The translations under genes and the position numbers were made by a program. From Copromyces sp. CBS 386.78 (lineage: Eukaryota; Ascomycota; Sordariomycetes; Sordariales; Sordariaceae), in the NCBI GenBank assembly GCA_030685235.1, contig MU839105.1, forward strand, positions 186,001 through 250,000: DNA of 64,000 nt, written 5' to 3'. Below are positions 24,601 to 36,102 of this stretch, piece after piece (position 1 is the first letter of the stretch; the number at the start of each line of letters is the position of its first letter). A model generated the notes under the pieces. That model was not told the origin of the DNA and made no database searches. It saw nothing but the letters and a program-made list of their open reading frames with translations.

Positions 24601-27600
24601 CAGACTGACATCGAGAACAAGAAAGTCGAGATCGACAAGATCAAAGAGGAGAGGAGGACACTCAATATCGAGGCGGACAAGAGCTTCGCCAGGATTCAAG
24701 GCCTCGAAAGCAAGATTGACGAGCTCAACGGCAACTCGGAAGAGAAGGACACCCAGATGAAGCAATACAAGGCCGACCTCGCTAAGAAGGCGGAGACCGA
24801 AGCCCGCATCAAGCAGCTTGAGCGCGACCTCACCGCCAAATCAGAGTCACTGGCGGATTACGAGAAGAAGTACAAGCGGGCCAACATGGAGGCCAGCAAC
24901 TACCGCACCACGTTGGCGCACACGCAAGAAGAAGTTGCCAAGCTGGAAAAGGATATTAAAATGGCTAAGAGCGATGTGCAGTACTTCGAAGATCAGGTGC
25001 TTCACAATCAAGATGAGGCTGAGAAGGTTCAGGAGGAGGTCGACAAGCTGTTGAAGGAGGTCGAGGACAAGAACAAGATCATTGCGGACCACGAGAAGGA
25101 GATCCAGACCCTCAGGGACACCGCCAAGCGGCTTTCTGGTGATCTCGTGGGCAAGAAGTCCGAGTTGGCGGATACCAACGCTGAACTTAAGCGTGCCAAG
25201 GAACAAGTCAGCCAGCTCACGCAGGACAAAAAGGACCAGTGGGTCGTGGTCGAGAAGAAAGATGGCGAAATCAAGAAGCTGCAGGGCGAGGTTTCGGATT
25301 TGAACACCCAGATGATGGGCAAGGGAGACGAGCTGATGAAGAAGGGCGAAGACATCAAGAAGCTCCGAGACGAAATCAAGAAGTTCGAGAAGGAGATTGG
25401 TGAACATGAGAGTACTCTGGAAGATACGATGGCCGAAATCGAAAGGCTGTCGGCTGATAACCAGGAGCTCATCGATGAGATCAACAGCTGCAAAGACAAG
25501 CTGGAGCAATCGCAAGCCGAAGTTGATAGCCTCAACAAGGACATCAAAGACATGAACGGCACCAAGGACAAGCTTAACAAGGATGGCAAAGCCAAGGAAA
25601 CCCTTATCGCCGAGAAGAACAAGGAGATCCAATCCCTCAAGGACAACATCAACAGGTTGAACCAGGAAATCAGCACCAAGAACGCCACCCTGAGCGACAA
25701 GGGGGAGGTAATTGATCAACTGAAGGACGATATCAAGAAGCTCAACGGCGACATCAAGACAGCTAACAGCACCATCGACACCCTGAAGAAGGAGGTCAAG
25801 GACAAGGATGCCAGCCTGGCTCAAAAGACGAAGGATGTCGGCACCAAAGATGCCGAGCTTGCCAAATTGAAGGCAGAAATCGCTTCCAAAGACAAAGCCC
25901 TCGTTGAAAAGACAAACAAAACCAATGCCCTTGAAAAGGACGTCCAGGCACTTACCGACCAGGCCAAGGGGTTGAACCAGGACGTCGCCGCCAAAAATGC
26001 CCAGCTCGAGAAGGACAAGGCCACGATTTCGAAACTTCACAACGACATCTTTGGCCTCAAGTCCGACGTGGCAAAGCTGAAGCAAGACCTCAATACCAGG
26101 GATGAAAGCTTGAAAGCTAAGAACATTCAAAACGATGCCAAAGACGCTGGCCTTACCAAACTGCGGGAAGAGCTCAGTGCCAAAGAGGCTGACCTGATCA
26201 AGAAGACCGAGGAGGCCAACGCGCTTGAGAAGAACGTCAAGAAGCTGACTGACAAAGCCACGGGGTTGAAGAAAGATGTCACTACCAAGGATGCCCAGCT
26301 TACACAGGACAAGTTCAAGATCGACAAGCTTGAAAAGGACATCACGAGTCTCAACACCAATATTACAAAGTTAAGACAAGAGCTCAATGCCAAGGATACA
26401 AGTTTGAAGCAAAAGACGGGTGATATTGGCAAAAGGGACGCCGACATTACCAAATTGCGGGACGAGCTCCGTACCAAGGAGGCTGACCTGGCGAAGAAGA
26501 CTGAGGAGGTCAAGGGGTTGAAGCAAAATGTCGCCACTAAAGACACCCAACTCGCCCAGGACAAGGATGAAATTTCCAAGCTTGAGAAGGACCTTGCGAA
26601 TTTCAAACAAGAGCTCAGCACCAAGGAGGCTGGTCTAACGCAGAAGGCGGGCGAGATTGGCTCTAAGGATGCTGAGCTTGCTAACCTTCGGGAGCAGATC
26701 CGTGTTAAAGAAGCGGACCTAGCAAAAAAGACTCAGGAAGTCAAGGGGTTGAATCAAGACGTCGCCACCAAAGATGCCCAGCTCGCGCAAGACAAAGCGA
26801 ACATCGACAAGTTGGAGAAGGATGTTAAGGGTCTCACAACCGACATCGCGAAGTTGCGAGAAGATGTGGCTTCCAAGAATCAGAGCTTGGCTCAAAAGGC
26901 GGGGGCAGTCGAGCACCTCAAAGCAGACATCAGCGAGCTCAACGGCGAAGTTGCGAAGTTGAAGAAGGAAGGTGCCGACAAGGACGCCGACATCCAAGGC
27001 AAGGAAAAAGAACTCGTCGGTCTTCGCAAGGAAATTCGCGAGCTCAACAACCAGGCCAAGCAGTCTGCCCAAAATTCCAAGAAGTCCGCTGAAGATCTCG
27101 CTAGCAGAGACGCTCTTCTGAAAGAAAAGGAAAACAAGATCTTTGGGCTTCAACAGGAGATCCAGAAGCTCAAGGATACCGCTGAGGAGTTGGACCAGAC
27201 TACCAAGACTCGGGACACTGCTCTTTCCCAGAAGAACGAGGACATGCGTAGGCTGAGGGAGCAGATCAAGGAACTGGAGGATGAAGCCAGCGGCCTGAGG
27301 AAAGAGAAGGAGGCGCTCGGCCAGACTATCAATACTAAGGACGGGTCTTTGAGTAAGAAGGAGCAGGAGATCTCTGACCTTGAGAAAGAAATCAAGCAAC
27401 TTCGGGCTCAGGCTGATATTCTCACAAAGGAGAAGGCGGACTTGGGCCAAACCATCGGCGAGAGAGATGCTTCCTTGAAGCAAGCGAACAGGGATATCGA
27501 TGGCCTCAAGGGCAGCATCAAGATACTTGAAGAAAAAGCAGCTGAGCTCACAAAGCTGAACACTGGAAAGGATCAAACCATCGGCGAGAGAGACGCGTCC

Positions 27601-30600
27601 CTCAAGAAAGCAAACCAGGATATCGACAACCTCAAGGGAAGCGTCAAGAAACTGGAGGGCCAAGCCGCCGCACTGGAAGAAGACAAGGCCAAGTTAGGCC
27701 AGACCATTGGCGCCCACGAGACTTCTTTGCTTGCCAAAGACAAGGAAATCAAGACTCTCACGGCAAACATCCAGCAACTTACGTCCCAAGCCAAGGAGCT
27801 CAACGCCAATATCGAAAAGCTTACCGCGGATATCAGCAACCAGAACAAGACTCTTGCGCAAAAGGAGCAGGCAATCAAGAGCCTCGAAAAGGACATGCAA
27901 GATCTCAACGCTGAACGCACTAGGCTTGAAAACAACGCCAAGGAGATGAGCCAAAACACCACCACCAAAGACGCAACCTTGGCGCAAAAGAACGACGAAA
28001 TCAAGAAGCTCAACGATCGAATCAAGCAGCTTACAGCCGAATCCACCAAGCTCAAGAACGAAGCCGCCGGTCTGAATGACGATATCTCGTCCAGAGACGC
28101 TGATCTGGCCAAAAAGATGGAAGAGATCAAGAGTCTCGGCTCCGAAATGGCGAAGCTCAACGAGGCTCTCGACACCCGGGACATTTCGCTGAAGCAAAAC
28201 GCCGACGAGATCAACAAGCTCAAGGAAAACGTTCAACGACTTACCGACGAAACTGCCAAGCTCAACAAGGACACTGTGAAGCTGAAGGAGGACAACAAGA
28301 GCTGGCAGGACATGGTGAAGCAGCGGCAGACGGAAATCAATAAGCTGAATGAAAGTATCAAGAAAACGGAGGAGGAGATTAAGCGGAAGGAGAAGCTTTT
28401 GGCGACAAGACAAGGGGAGATCAAGACCCTCAAGGCTGAGGTCGCGGGCCTCAAGAAGGATGTTGCTGAGAAGGACAAGCAGCTGAAGGACCGCGATGGC
28501 GAACTTGGAAAGCTCAAGAAGAGTATCGCAACCAAGGAAACCTCCCTGGAGAAGCTCGAGAAGGAGAAGACCGCTCTCGAGGAGAAGGTTGAGCAACTTG
28601 AGGGTGAAGCTAGTCGCCGAAGGAGATCATTGGACCTCCGCGCGGCTAAGATCCTGGAGCTTACGAACTCGGAGAACGCAATGCGAATCGAACTGGACAA
28701 GCAGAAAGCCAGAAACAAGAGCCTCGACGAGACAAACGCCGGACTTCAAAATCGTGCCCTTAACGAGGGCAATTCGCTTGCCCGGCTAAGCGACGAGGTC
28801 ACGGACCTGAACAGCCAATTGTTCCAGAACAAGAATGAGCTAGCTAGCTTGCGAGAGGAGCGGGATTCTCTCCAGGCCGATATCCAAAACCTCTCCAAGG
28901 CCCTCAAGGACGAAGGCGCAAACGTTGCACACCGTAACGAGGAAATCGAACGGCTTAACCAAGAACTCGCCGCCAAACAATCCGCCCTCGACGCAAAACA
29001 GGCAGCCATCGAAAACCTCGAATCCGCCATCGACGCAAAACAATCCGCCATCGAAAACCTCGAGTCTGAACTATCCTCGTACAAATCCCAACTCGCCGAG
29101 CGCCAAAACGCCTACGAACTACTCACCCAATCCACCACCACTTCCCAAGACGAACTCGCCCGCTCCGCCGCCGCCACACTCGCCCGTTTGACGACTTGCG
29201 AAGCCGAGATCGCCTCGCTTCAATCCGTAATCACCGACCTGAACGAGGACATCACCACCAAGAAGTCCCAAATCTCAGAAAACGAAGAGCGCATCGACAA
29301 CCTCCTTCGCGAAGCGGGTACTAACGAGGCGCAACTGGAGCGCATGAAGCACACGATCGCCGAGTTGCAAGAGGAACAGGAAGCCCAACAAAGGTTGTTG
29401 GAGGATTATAAGAGCCGTTTGGCACAAGCGGCGGCGGCGTCGTCTGCAAGTTCGGATACAGCATCTGATACGTCGTACGATGACTGCGGCGAGCCGCTTG
29501 TCACCAAGCTGTCGGCGGATGGGAGCCAAAGGTTGGTGAGGGTGATTGATGATTTCATGGAGATGATTCCGATGCCTGTGGGGAGCGCGAGCGCGTTGAG
29601 TCAGGAGCAGCTGGATCGGTTGTTGGGAGAAGCGAGGAGGGCGTTGCAGGAGGGAGAGGCAGGAGATGGGATGACAGATAGGGAGAGGGTGGTGGTTAGG
29701 CAGACTATGAAGAGGGAGTTGGCTGAGCAGAGGGAGAAGCAAGATAAGTTGGAGCGGATGATTGATGGGTTGGAGAGGGAGTTTAATGGACGGGTTGTTG
29801 CTTCCTCGTCTGAAGGAGGATCGGCGGATGATGCGGTTGCTGCGCAGAGGACTGATAGGGAGTTGATGGATCGGTTTAGGGAGTGGTTGGCTTGGAGCCG
29901 GGGAAGGACGAGGTTGCTTGAGAGGGAACTGGATCTGGATGAGACGCGCCAGAGGCGGGTGGTGGAGAAGCAGGTGACCAAGACACTGGTGAACTTGGAG
30001 GTTGGAAGGTTGCCGGAACGGAGAGGAGAGAAGCTGTGTTTCTGCGCTTTGATCAAGTTCTTTGCCCCGAGCGTCGTGAGGAAGATCACGAATCAGGGCC
30101 CGACGTGTCTGGATTGCCAGAAGCCGACGGCGCAACAAATTGGCTCTACATCGACGTCTCAGTCCGTCGCACTATCGTCGTTGTACCACGGCCACAACCA
30201 TCAACACTTCCCCGAAGTCCAGACAGCGCTTTGCTACATGATGACGGCGTTGCTCTGGTTCGCTATGCTGGTCTGCATCCAGCCCTATCACTTTGTCACC
30301 GTGGGCGTCTCCGGCATGCTCACTATCCTACGGCTGCCGCAGTTCCTGTTCAGCTGGGTCAAGTATTACGGCCAAGTTGCCGTCAGACGATACCGTCACC
30401 GGGACAAGTCTAGAACTAAGAAGACACCAACACCAGCAACGGATTTCTACGCCGGTCTAAAGAGGCCAGAGCTCGGCATCCCGTCCTGGCTCACGGCCTC
30501 GTCGCTCGTCGGCTTCACCGTCACCCTCCTCTTGGTGGGCATGACACTGACATACTACGCCGTCTTGCAAGAGAGGCGGGTGTGGATAAATGCAAACGAC

Positions 30601-30840
30601 TGGAGGAGGCCGTACTTGCGGAGCTTGATTGGGAGGGAGCCGTACCCGGAGTGGTCGCCTATGAAGGTTGATCATAGGTTCTGGTTCGAGCCGCCGCTGG
30701 AGTTCCTGTTGGAAGTGATGAATGATTATGTGGTACATCCTCTTCTTTTTGGGAGTGATTATGGGGGTAGTACATGGAGGAACGGGACGAGGGTGTATGG
30801 GGCTGATGGGACGCCTTTGATGATTAGTCGAACACGATGA
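18439..30840 (+). CDS. Giant 4,133-residue coiled-coil protein with C-terminal membrane anchor
   Basis: This is a single uninterrupted exon of 12,402 bp. Residues 1 to about 260 are disordered, with a Pro-Ala repeat near 65-85. A non-repetitive helical segment follows (YKPYDEGTIRDMRAIIAQLF). From about 380 to 3,700 the protein is almost pure Lys/Glu/Leu heptad coiled coil, built partly of exact 32-, 42- and 77-98-residue repeats. It ends with a CFC...CLDC cysteine motif (C3867, C3869, C3890, C3893), a hydrophobic region at about 3930-3985, a clear transmembrane helix at 4016-4043, and a 90-residue Trp/Pro/Tyr-rich tail. I do not recognise the family. The architecture suggests a very long tether fixed to the ER, nuclear envelope or Golgi by its C-terminus, like golgins, nesprins or similar anchors (inference). 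No myosin, kinesin or spectrin domain is visible. Confidence 0.9.
18649..18684 (+). repeat. CCGGCT hexanucleotide microsatellite in the giant gene
   Basis: About six or seven copies of CCGGCT encode an alternating Ala-Pro run near residues 71-83. Unit slippage would keep the frame. Confidence 0.8.
23212..23499 (+). repeat. Three 96-bp (32-residue) coding repeats
   Basis: Units start at 23212, 23308 and 23404. Each begins ELxxLK and ends K-E-T or K-E-R (for example ELTDLKKKH...LSQKET). Thirty-two residues is three heptads plus one hendecad, a known coiled-coil stutter. Confidence 0.75.
25804..26874 (+). repeat. Four long coding repeats of 98, 98, 77 and 84 residues
   Basis: Units start at 25804, 26098, 26392 and 26623, and a fifth partial unit begins at 26875. 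Each opens with a KDxSLxQK-type motif, then (K)DAxLxKLREEL, KEADLxKKTEE and KDAQLxQDK. Lengths differ by 7, 14 or 21 residues, so every insertion or deletion preserves the heptad register. Confidence 0.85.
27196..28077 (+). repeat. Seven tandem 126-bp (42-residue) coding repeats
   Basis: Units start at 27196, 27322, 27448, 27574, 27700, 27826 and 27952, all exactly 126 bp. The unit pattern is QTIxxRDxSLxxK...I..L...I..L...A..L. The two middle copies share QTIGERDASLK. Diverged copies flank the array on both sides. Forty-two residues is six heptads. Confidence 0.9.
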
Positions 30841-32069
30841 TGAGTGTGGGATGTGTTGGAGGAATATGGGATACAAATATCAAGGTATGGGGGATAGAAG
30901 TTGTTTTTCTGGCGCCAAAGGGGGATCTTTTACGGTGTTATCTGTTGCGTTTTTCCCATGTACTTTCTCTTTCTTGTTTTGTTGTGTTTTGAATACCTTA
31001 CCTAGGAGTTAATGGAGTTCTTGATGGATGCTTTGAAATCGCTGTTACCGGCTTCGCAGGTGCTCCCACATGAACTCCTGAAGATCGACAAAGGAGTCGT
31101 CGTAGAACTAAGACACTGCCACATGGAATAGTCCCCGGAAATGCAACCTTGCGGAGCGGAGATTGAGGACTAAGAATTCTGCCGACGAGGTGGTTGTTGA
31201 AGTTATTCGGGCGTCTCAGATGTCGGGGAAAATGCCGTGGAAAGGACCGGAGCACCGACCGGAGCAAATTCCGCCCGCTGTAAGTTGCTCAACTGCTTAC
31301 TAATTCAGGGGTTCGCGAGGCCTGGAACCAACCCCCTCCATCGTCAACGGCCCCGCATACCCAAACCAGCCCAGCGCTAGAACAACTCCCCATGCGGCCC
31401 CCCCCCCCGAAACGGGACCCCGGAGTGTTGCTTGGTGCCGTAGCCATGATGTCACCAATCACCTCATCTCCTTTGAGACGGACACTACGACACCCTCTGA
31501 CCCTCACCACGGAATCCCTTCTTGCTGTTTAGGGCTCTACAGATTCCGTATAAGTAATCACGATGCCGAGGCTGTCGGGACGCGTCTGCGATCCGTTGTC
31601 GTTTTCCAAATCCTACACAGCCTCCTTGAGAACCGGTGTAAGTGATCTCAGATTGCCGTTTTGGGTTTGTATGCCGACCAAGTTGGAAGTCATATGATTA
31701 ACCATCATCCCTCTCTCCCATTTGCGGTTGTGATAAATCATTCCAAATTCTCATGTGCCACTGCCACCAAGTATATATACCTACATCTCATCATCAGTCT
31801 GAATCTTGTTATAAAACACAACGTCAGCACCACCAACTCACACCATCCAGCATCCCACTACCAGTATTCTCTTCTTCAGCACCACCAAACCCTTTCGATA
31901 TCCCTTCTCCCCGCGCGGCACCTTCAAACGCCCTCCGCCTTCCAATACCAACAAAACGGCTTCGACAAAGCCCATCATCGCCACCGTCCTTTTCTCGTTA
32001 GCCGCCGCCTCTGCGGGAGCCGTAGTCTACTTCCGCCCCGGGATCGGACGAGACACAGGAGCCAGCAAC
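30841..32069. other. Intergenic region and leader of the DUF4336 gene
   Basis: The first part is the 3' flank of the giant gene (T-rich). The middle has no coding signal. From about 31815 to 32069 the frame of the next gene is open but lacks an ATG (see that gene). Confidence 0.45.
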
Positions 32070-33007
32070 ATGTCGCACAAACTAGTCCCAAAGAACCCGG
32101 ACGAGGTGATGGTGATTCGGGACGTGACTCCCAACGTCGTCACTTTTTCCGTGCCGTTTCTTAGGTTCGGGAAGATACCGATTGGTGGGAGGGGGACTTT
32201 GGGTAAGACATTCATTCATTCTTCTGTCAACGCATCTTCACATGGCTGTCGTGAACCCTTACCTATATAGGTATCAGCGGCAGTCACTTACCTAGACAAA
32301 TTTGAATAGTCAAACTCTCCAACGGCTCCCTAGCGGTCTTCTCCCCCGTCTCCCTCGCGCCCTCCGCCCTCGCCAAAATTTCTACAATCGGCACCGGCCA
32401 AGTCGCCTACATCATCGCCACCGACATCGAGCACCACATCTTCATCTCCGAGTGGGCCAAGGCTTTTCCCTCGGCCAAAATCATCGGCCCCGAAGGTCTC
32501 CCTGAAAAACGGAGCAAAGTAACCAACGATGAACGCATCGGGCACGAGCCTTTCTCCGTCGTCTTCACCAAGGAAAACAAGTCCTCCATCAAAATCGACG
32601 ACGCCTTTGACGCGGACTTTGAGTACGAATACGTCGACGCTCACCCCAACAAGGAGCTCGTGTTTTACTACAAGCCCGATAAAGTCCTGATTGAGGCCGA
32701 TCTGATGTTCAACTTGCCGGCTGTTGAGCAGTACAGTAAGGTTCCGGACGAACAAAAACCGCAGGGGAGTTTGCTGGGCAGGATTTTCACGGGGATGAAT
32801 TCGACGGAGGGAGAGGCGAAGGGGATCAAGAGGTTTTTGTGGTATGCCATTAGTCGAGGCGACAGAACGGGGTTTAATGAGAGTGTGAGGAGGATTAGGG
32901 AGTGGGGGTTTGAGACGATTGTGCCGTGTCATGGGGAGACGATTGTGGGGAATGGGAAGGAGGTGTACGACAAGGTTTTTGAGTGGCATTTGGTAGGGCA
33001 TAAATGA
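32070..33007 (+). CDS. DUF4336 (metallo-beta-lactamase-like) family protein
   Basis: Two exons, 32070-32202 and 32310-33007, encode 276 residues; the 107-nt intron has donor GTAAGA and acceptor ATAG. The protein matches the DUF4336 pattern as I know it: an early PNVVTFSVPF strand, GRGTLVKLSNGSLAVFSPV, the IATDIEHHIFISEWAKAFPSA block, and a late VPCHGETIVGNGKE motif where metallo-beta-lactamase-fold proteins carry a metal-binding His. Catalytic activity is unproven for this family. The start at 32070 is the first ATG in frame. However, the frame is open for another 85 codons upstream and encodes a hydrophobic helix (PIIATVLFSLAAASAGAVVYF) after a basic stretch, so an N-terminal anchor or targeting segment from a non-AUG start or an upstream exon is possible. 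It converges with GatA. Confidence 0.85.
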
Positions 33008-33276
33008 GTGGACGGACTGTAGAGGAGGACGTGAGGATGGATGAATGGATACCCAGGTAGGTTGGTGATGGAGTTAATTGGATGTTTCTTTGTGTTTTTC
33101 ATATCTGTATATGGGCGGTACTGTACGATAGATCGGTTGGGATTCATCTCTATGCCTCATGGATGGGCTGTTAATGGTATGGATGTAATACTGGATGTTT
33201 AGGGGTATCATTACGTATGTAAACAAACCCAATGTGTGATCTTTGTTATACAAGTGTCATCGAGATATTATGTAGT

Positions 33277-34990
33277 CTAGACCTCCTCCCCAACAACACC
33301 AGCAACAGCCTCCGCAACAGCCAACAGCCTAGCATCATCCCAATACTGCCCAATAAGCTGCAACCCAGCGATACCCGTCCCCTCCTCATCCTTATCCTCC
33401 CGGGCCTTAACCCTCATCGGCACACTAATAGCCGGCAACCCCGCCAAGCTCGCCGGCACAGTAAAGACATCATTCATATAAGCACTGACTGGATCCTTCT
33501 CCTCCTCACTCAACACCTCCTCCAGCTTGGGCGCCGTCGTCGGCGCCGTCGGACACAGCAGGAAATCCACCTCGGTAGGCCCCCACTTATCCTCCAGTCC
33601 GACCGTCTCCGGCAGCTCGCTGAGCTCAAAGCTCTCCGGCTTATCCAGCAGGGGGTTAGGCAGCGCGAAGACGCGGTTAAAGTCCCGCCTTACCAGCCGC
33701 CGGACCTTTTGCGCTTTGAGGAAGTAATTGTCCATGGCCGCGGATGAGAGTGTGTACGCGCCTAGAAGAATGCGGCGCTTGACTTCATCACCAAAACCGG
33801 CAGCGCGGGCACGGGCGTAGAGGATTCCTTCTCCTGTCTCTTCGGATCCTTCTTCAGTAGCAGCGGCGGCATCGCTCTCGCCCGGAGAGGTAAACCGCGT
33901 GCCGTACCGGATGCCATCGTACTTGGCCAGATTGGACGAGGCCTCGGCCGGCGCAATGACGTAGTACGCCGAGAGGGCGTGGCGGGTCGAAGGCAGGGAG
34001 ACGGGCACGAGGCGCGCGCCGAGGGATTGCAGTTTGGCGGCGGTGGCGGACCAGGCGGCGCGGATCGAGGGCGAGAGCTCGGCGATGTTGTATTCTAAGG
34101 GAAGACCGAACTTGAGGTTCTTGAGCGGGTAAGGGTCCTTGGAGAGAGGACCGCTGTGGTAGCAGTCCCGTTGGCTTGCGCACCGTCTGCGTGCTGCCGG
34201 GGAGAGGGAAGTGGGATCGAGTGGGTCGTGTTCGGCCCAAAGACCTTTGGTGTTTCCGTCGCCTCCGACTCCGAGAATAAGCTCAACAATGGGCCGCACT
34301 TCCTTCGCGAGCAGTCCCACCGTGTCAAGAGAGTTGGCGTAGGGAACCACGCCGTAGCGCGAGAGCATGCCGTACGAGGGCTTGAATCCCACCACGCCCG
34401 TGTACGCAGCCGGCAACCGTACCGAGCCGCCCGTGTCGGTACCGAGAGCAATATCTGCTTCACCAGTGGCTACCGCTACGGCACTTCCGCCTGAGCTGCC
34501 ACCTGCCGAGTGCTTGTTGACTGCTTGTTGTCCCCTCTCCTGCGCGACTGCTCCAAAGGCCGTGTGAACCGAGTGACTGCCCATGCCGAACTCATCCAGG
34601 TTGGTCTTGCCCACCAGCAGAGCGCCACGCGATCGCAATTGGGTGACGATGGTGGCCTCGAAGGGGCTACGGTAGTTGGCCAGGAAGTTGGAGCCACATG
34701 TCGTCGTCAAAGGCGTTTCCTCTTCGGGATTGGGGGAGACCGTGGCGATGTTGTCCTTGACGGCGAGACGGAATTGCCGCTGTTCGAGCGCGGGTTGGTT
34801 ATCGTGCTGTACTGGAAACCAGAAAGGCTATCGTCAGCAAATACACAAACAGGCAAAGACCACAGATAGCTTGTTCCATACCTCTGGAAATAAACTGATT
34901 CAGGAAGCGTCGCTGGATGGGCGACGTTTGCCTTGTCGAGCTCACATGGCGCAGACACAGGCCCCGCAGCCGCCCAGTTCTAGCTGACAT
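33277..34990 (-). CDS. gatA: Mitochondrial glutamyl-tRNA(Gln) amidotransferase subunit A
   Basis: Exons 34990-34882 and 34811-33277 are joined over a 70-nt intron (donor GTATGG, branch GCTGAC, acceptor CCAG). They encode 547 residues. The N-terminus is Arg-rich without acids (MSARTGRLRG), a mitochondrial presequence. The amidase-signature core is intact: catalytic Lys55 (AVKDN), Ser142 in HSAGGSSGGSA and Ser166 in TDTGGSVRLPA, with the normal 24-residue Ser-Ser spacing. GatA hydrolyses glutamine and passes ammonia to GatB for Glu-to-Gln conversion on mitochondrial tRNA(Gln); the yeast homologue is Her2. The Cys-rich insertion RRRCASQRDCYHSG (about residues 264-277) is probably lineage-specific. 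Other amidase-signature enzymes are less likely given the GatA-specific NLDEFGMGS segment. Confidence 0.94.
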
Positions 34991-36102
34991 GTGGTTTCTT
35001 GGTCACGACCCAGCTCTGTTCGGCGCTCAATTGGGTCGGTTGCGGTGTTGGATCACCATGTTTCTGTACTTTCACCGTGGTCGGGAATCGGGAGAGTTTC
35101 GGACGAGCTTGGAGAGCTCAAGAGGGGATTCCCGAGCGTTATGTTGCTGGGATACGACTGATAAGGGTTAGGGTTTGCGGTGCGTCTCCGTGAAGTCCAC
35201 CAACTGCGTGTTAGTCGTCTCATGAACTTGGGATAATTACTCTTAGGCTGGCTACCTGCGTTCGTGAAGCTGACAGAAGTAGAGACCGTTATCCTCAGAA
35301 GTATCGGGCCTACACCATAACCGTTTGTGGAAGTGGTCTGTTTCCACATGGACTTTCTCATCCTGGGCATGTTTGGAATCTTGAGGCGTGCCAGGAGACT
35401 TCCATGTGGAAAAACGAAGTCTGATTTTTCTATTATAACCATATAGGCTTGGGATACTCCGCTAAATTAGCCAGTTGAGAGTCGAAACCCTTGAAATCAA
35501 AATTGAACCCAACCAACAAGTGTTGGCCTTTGAAACCGACTCCAGGATAAGACGCTGATCTCGAAGCAATGACAGGAAACAGAAAGACAAAACACTAGCG
35601 AGTATCCGATCAACGACGAAAGCACTGCAAGCAACACCGGCCACAGTAGTGTTCGCAAAATTCCCCCAAGATGCCAGAACATAAAAGGCGACTTTCATGT
35701 TTCTTGGCCATGCTTTGGTCCCCAAATAGGTGGCCTCCCAAGATATGACCACCACCACCAGGCGAGATTTTCCCGATGTACTCCGCTAAGGCATTCGGAA
35801 ACAGTGTTGCGGACCCATAGGACTTCGTGAGCGTATAAACCGACCATGTTGCAAAAGGGCTGGGTGACCGGGGATCCGGCTCTCTCTCTGACACATTCTC
35901 GCGACAGTTCCAGGTTCTCCCTCACAGGCCGCTGATCACCAGAGAGATCACCGTTATTGCGCTGCATCTGCCGCATGAGAGTAGGATATGTTGTTCTTGC
36001 GTGGGAGGTGGGAAGTGCGGTGGATGTTCGATGTCGGTGGTGGTCTCGGTGTCTTCGGGTTGTTGCCGGAGTACCTTTCGTGGCCTTTTGCGTTTGCTAA
36101 GA
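34991..36102. other. Region without a supported gene
   Basis: Several minus-strand frames (for example 35462-35758) contain hydrophobic stretches, but all three frames do, and none joins convincingly by splicing. A minus frame at 35922-36170 encodes a credible membrane helix followed by a basic then acidic tail, and overlaps the next feature in a different frame. It could be a decayed membrane-protein gene. Confidence 0.35.

Noticed and set aside
24847..26130. 427-codon minus-strand frame within the giant gene (and many similar ones)
   Set aside because: It is Leu/Val/Phe-rich antisense of Lys/Glu/Leu coiled-coil codons. Such frames occur along the entire gene and have no start context or domains.
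27196..28077. CRISPR-like or satellite array
   Set aside because: The periodicity is in coding sequence with divergent units and no spacers. It is a protein repeat.
29275..30138. 287-codon minus-strand frame rich in Leu, Pro and His
   Set aside because: It is antisense of the giant gene's C-terminal coding region, with unbiased composition and no motif.
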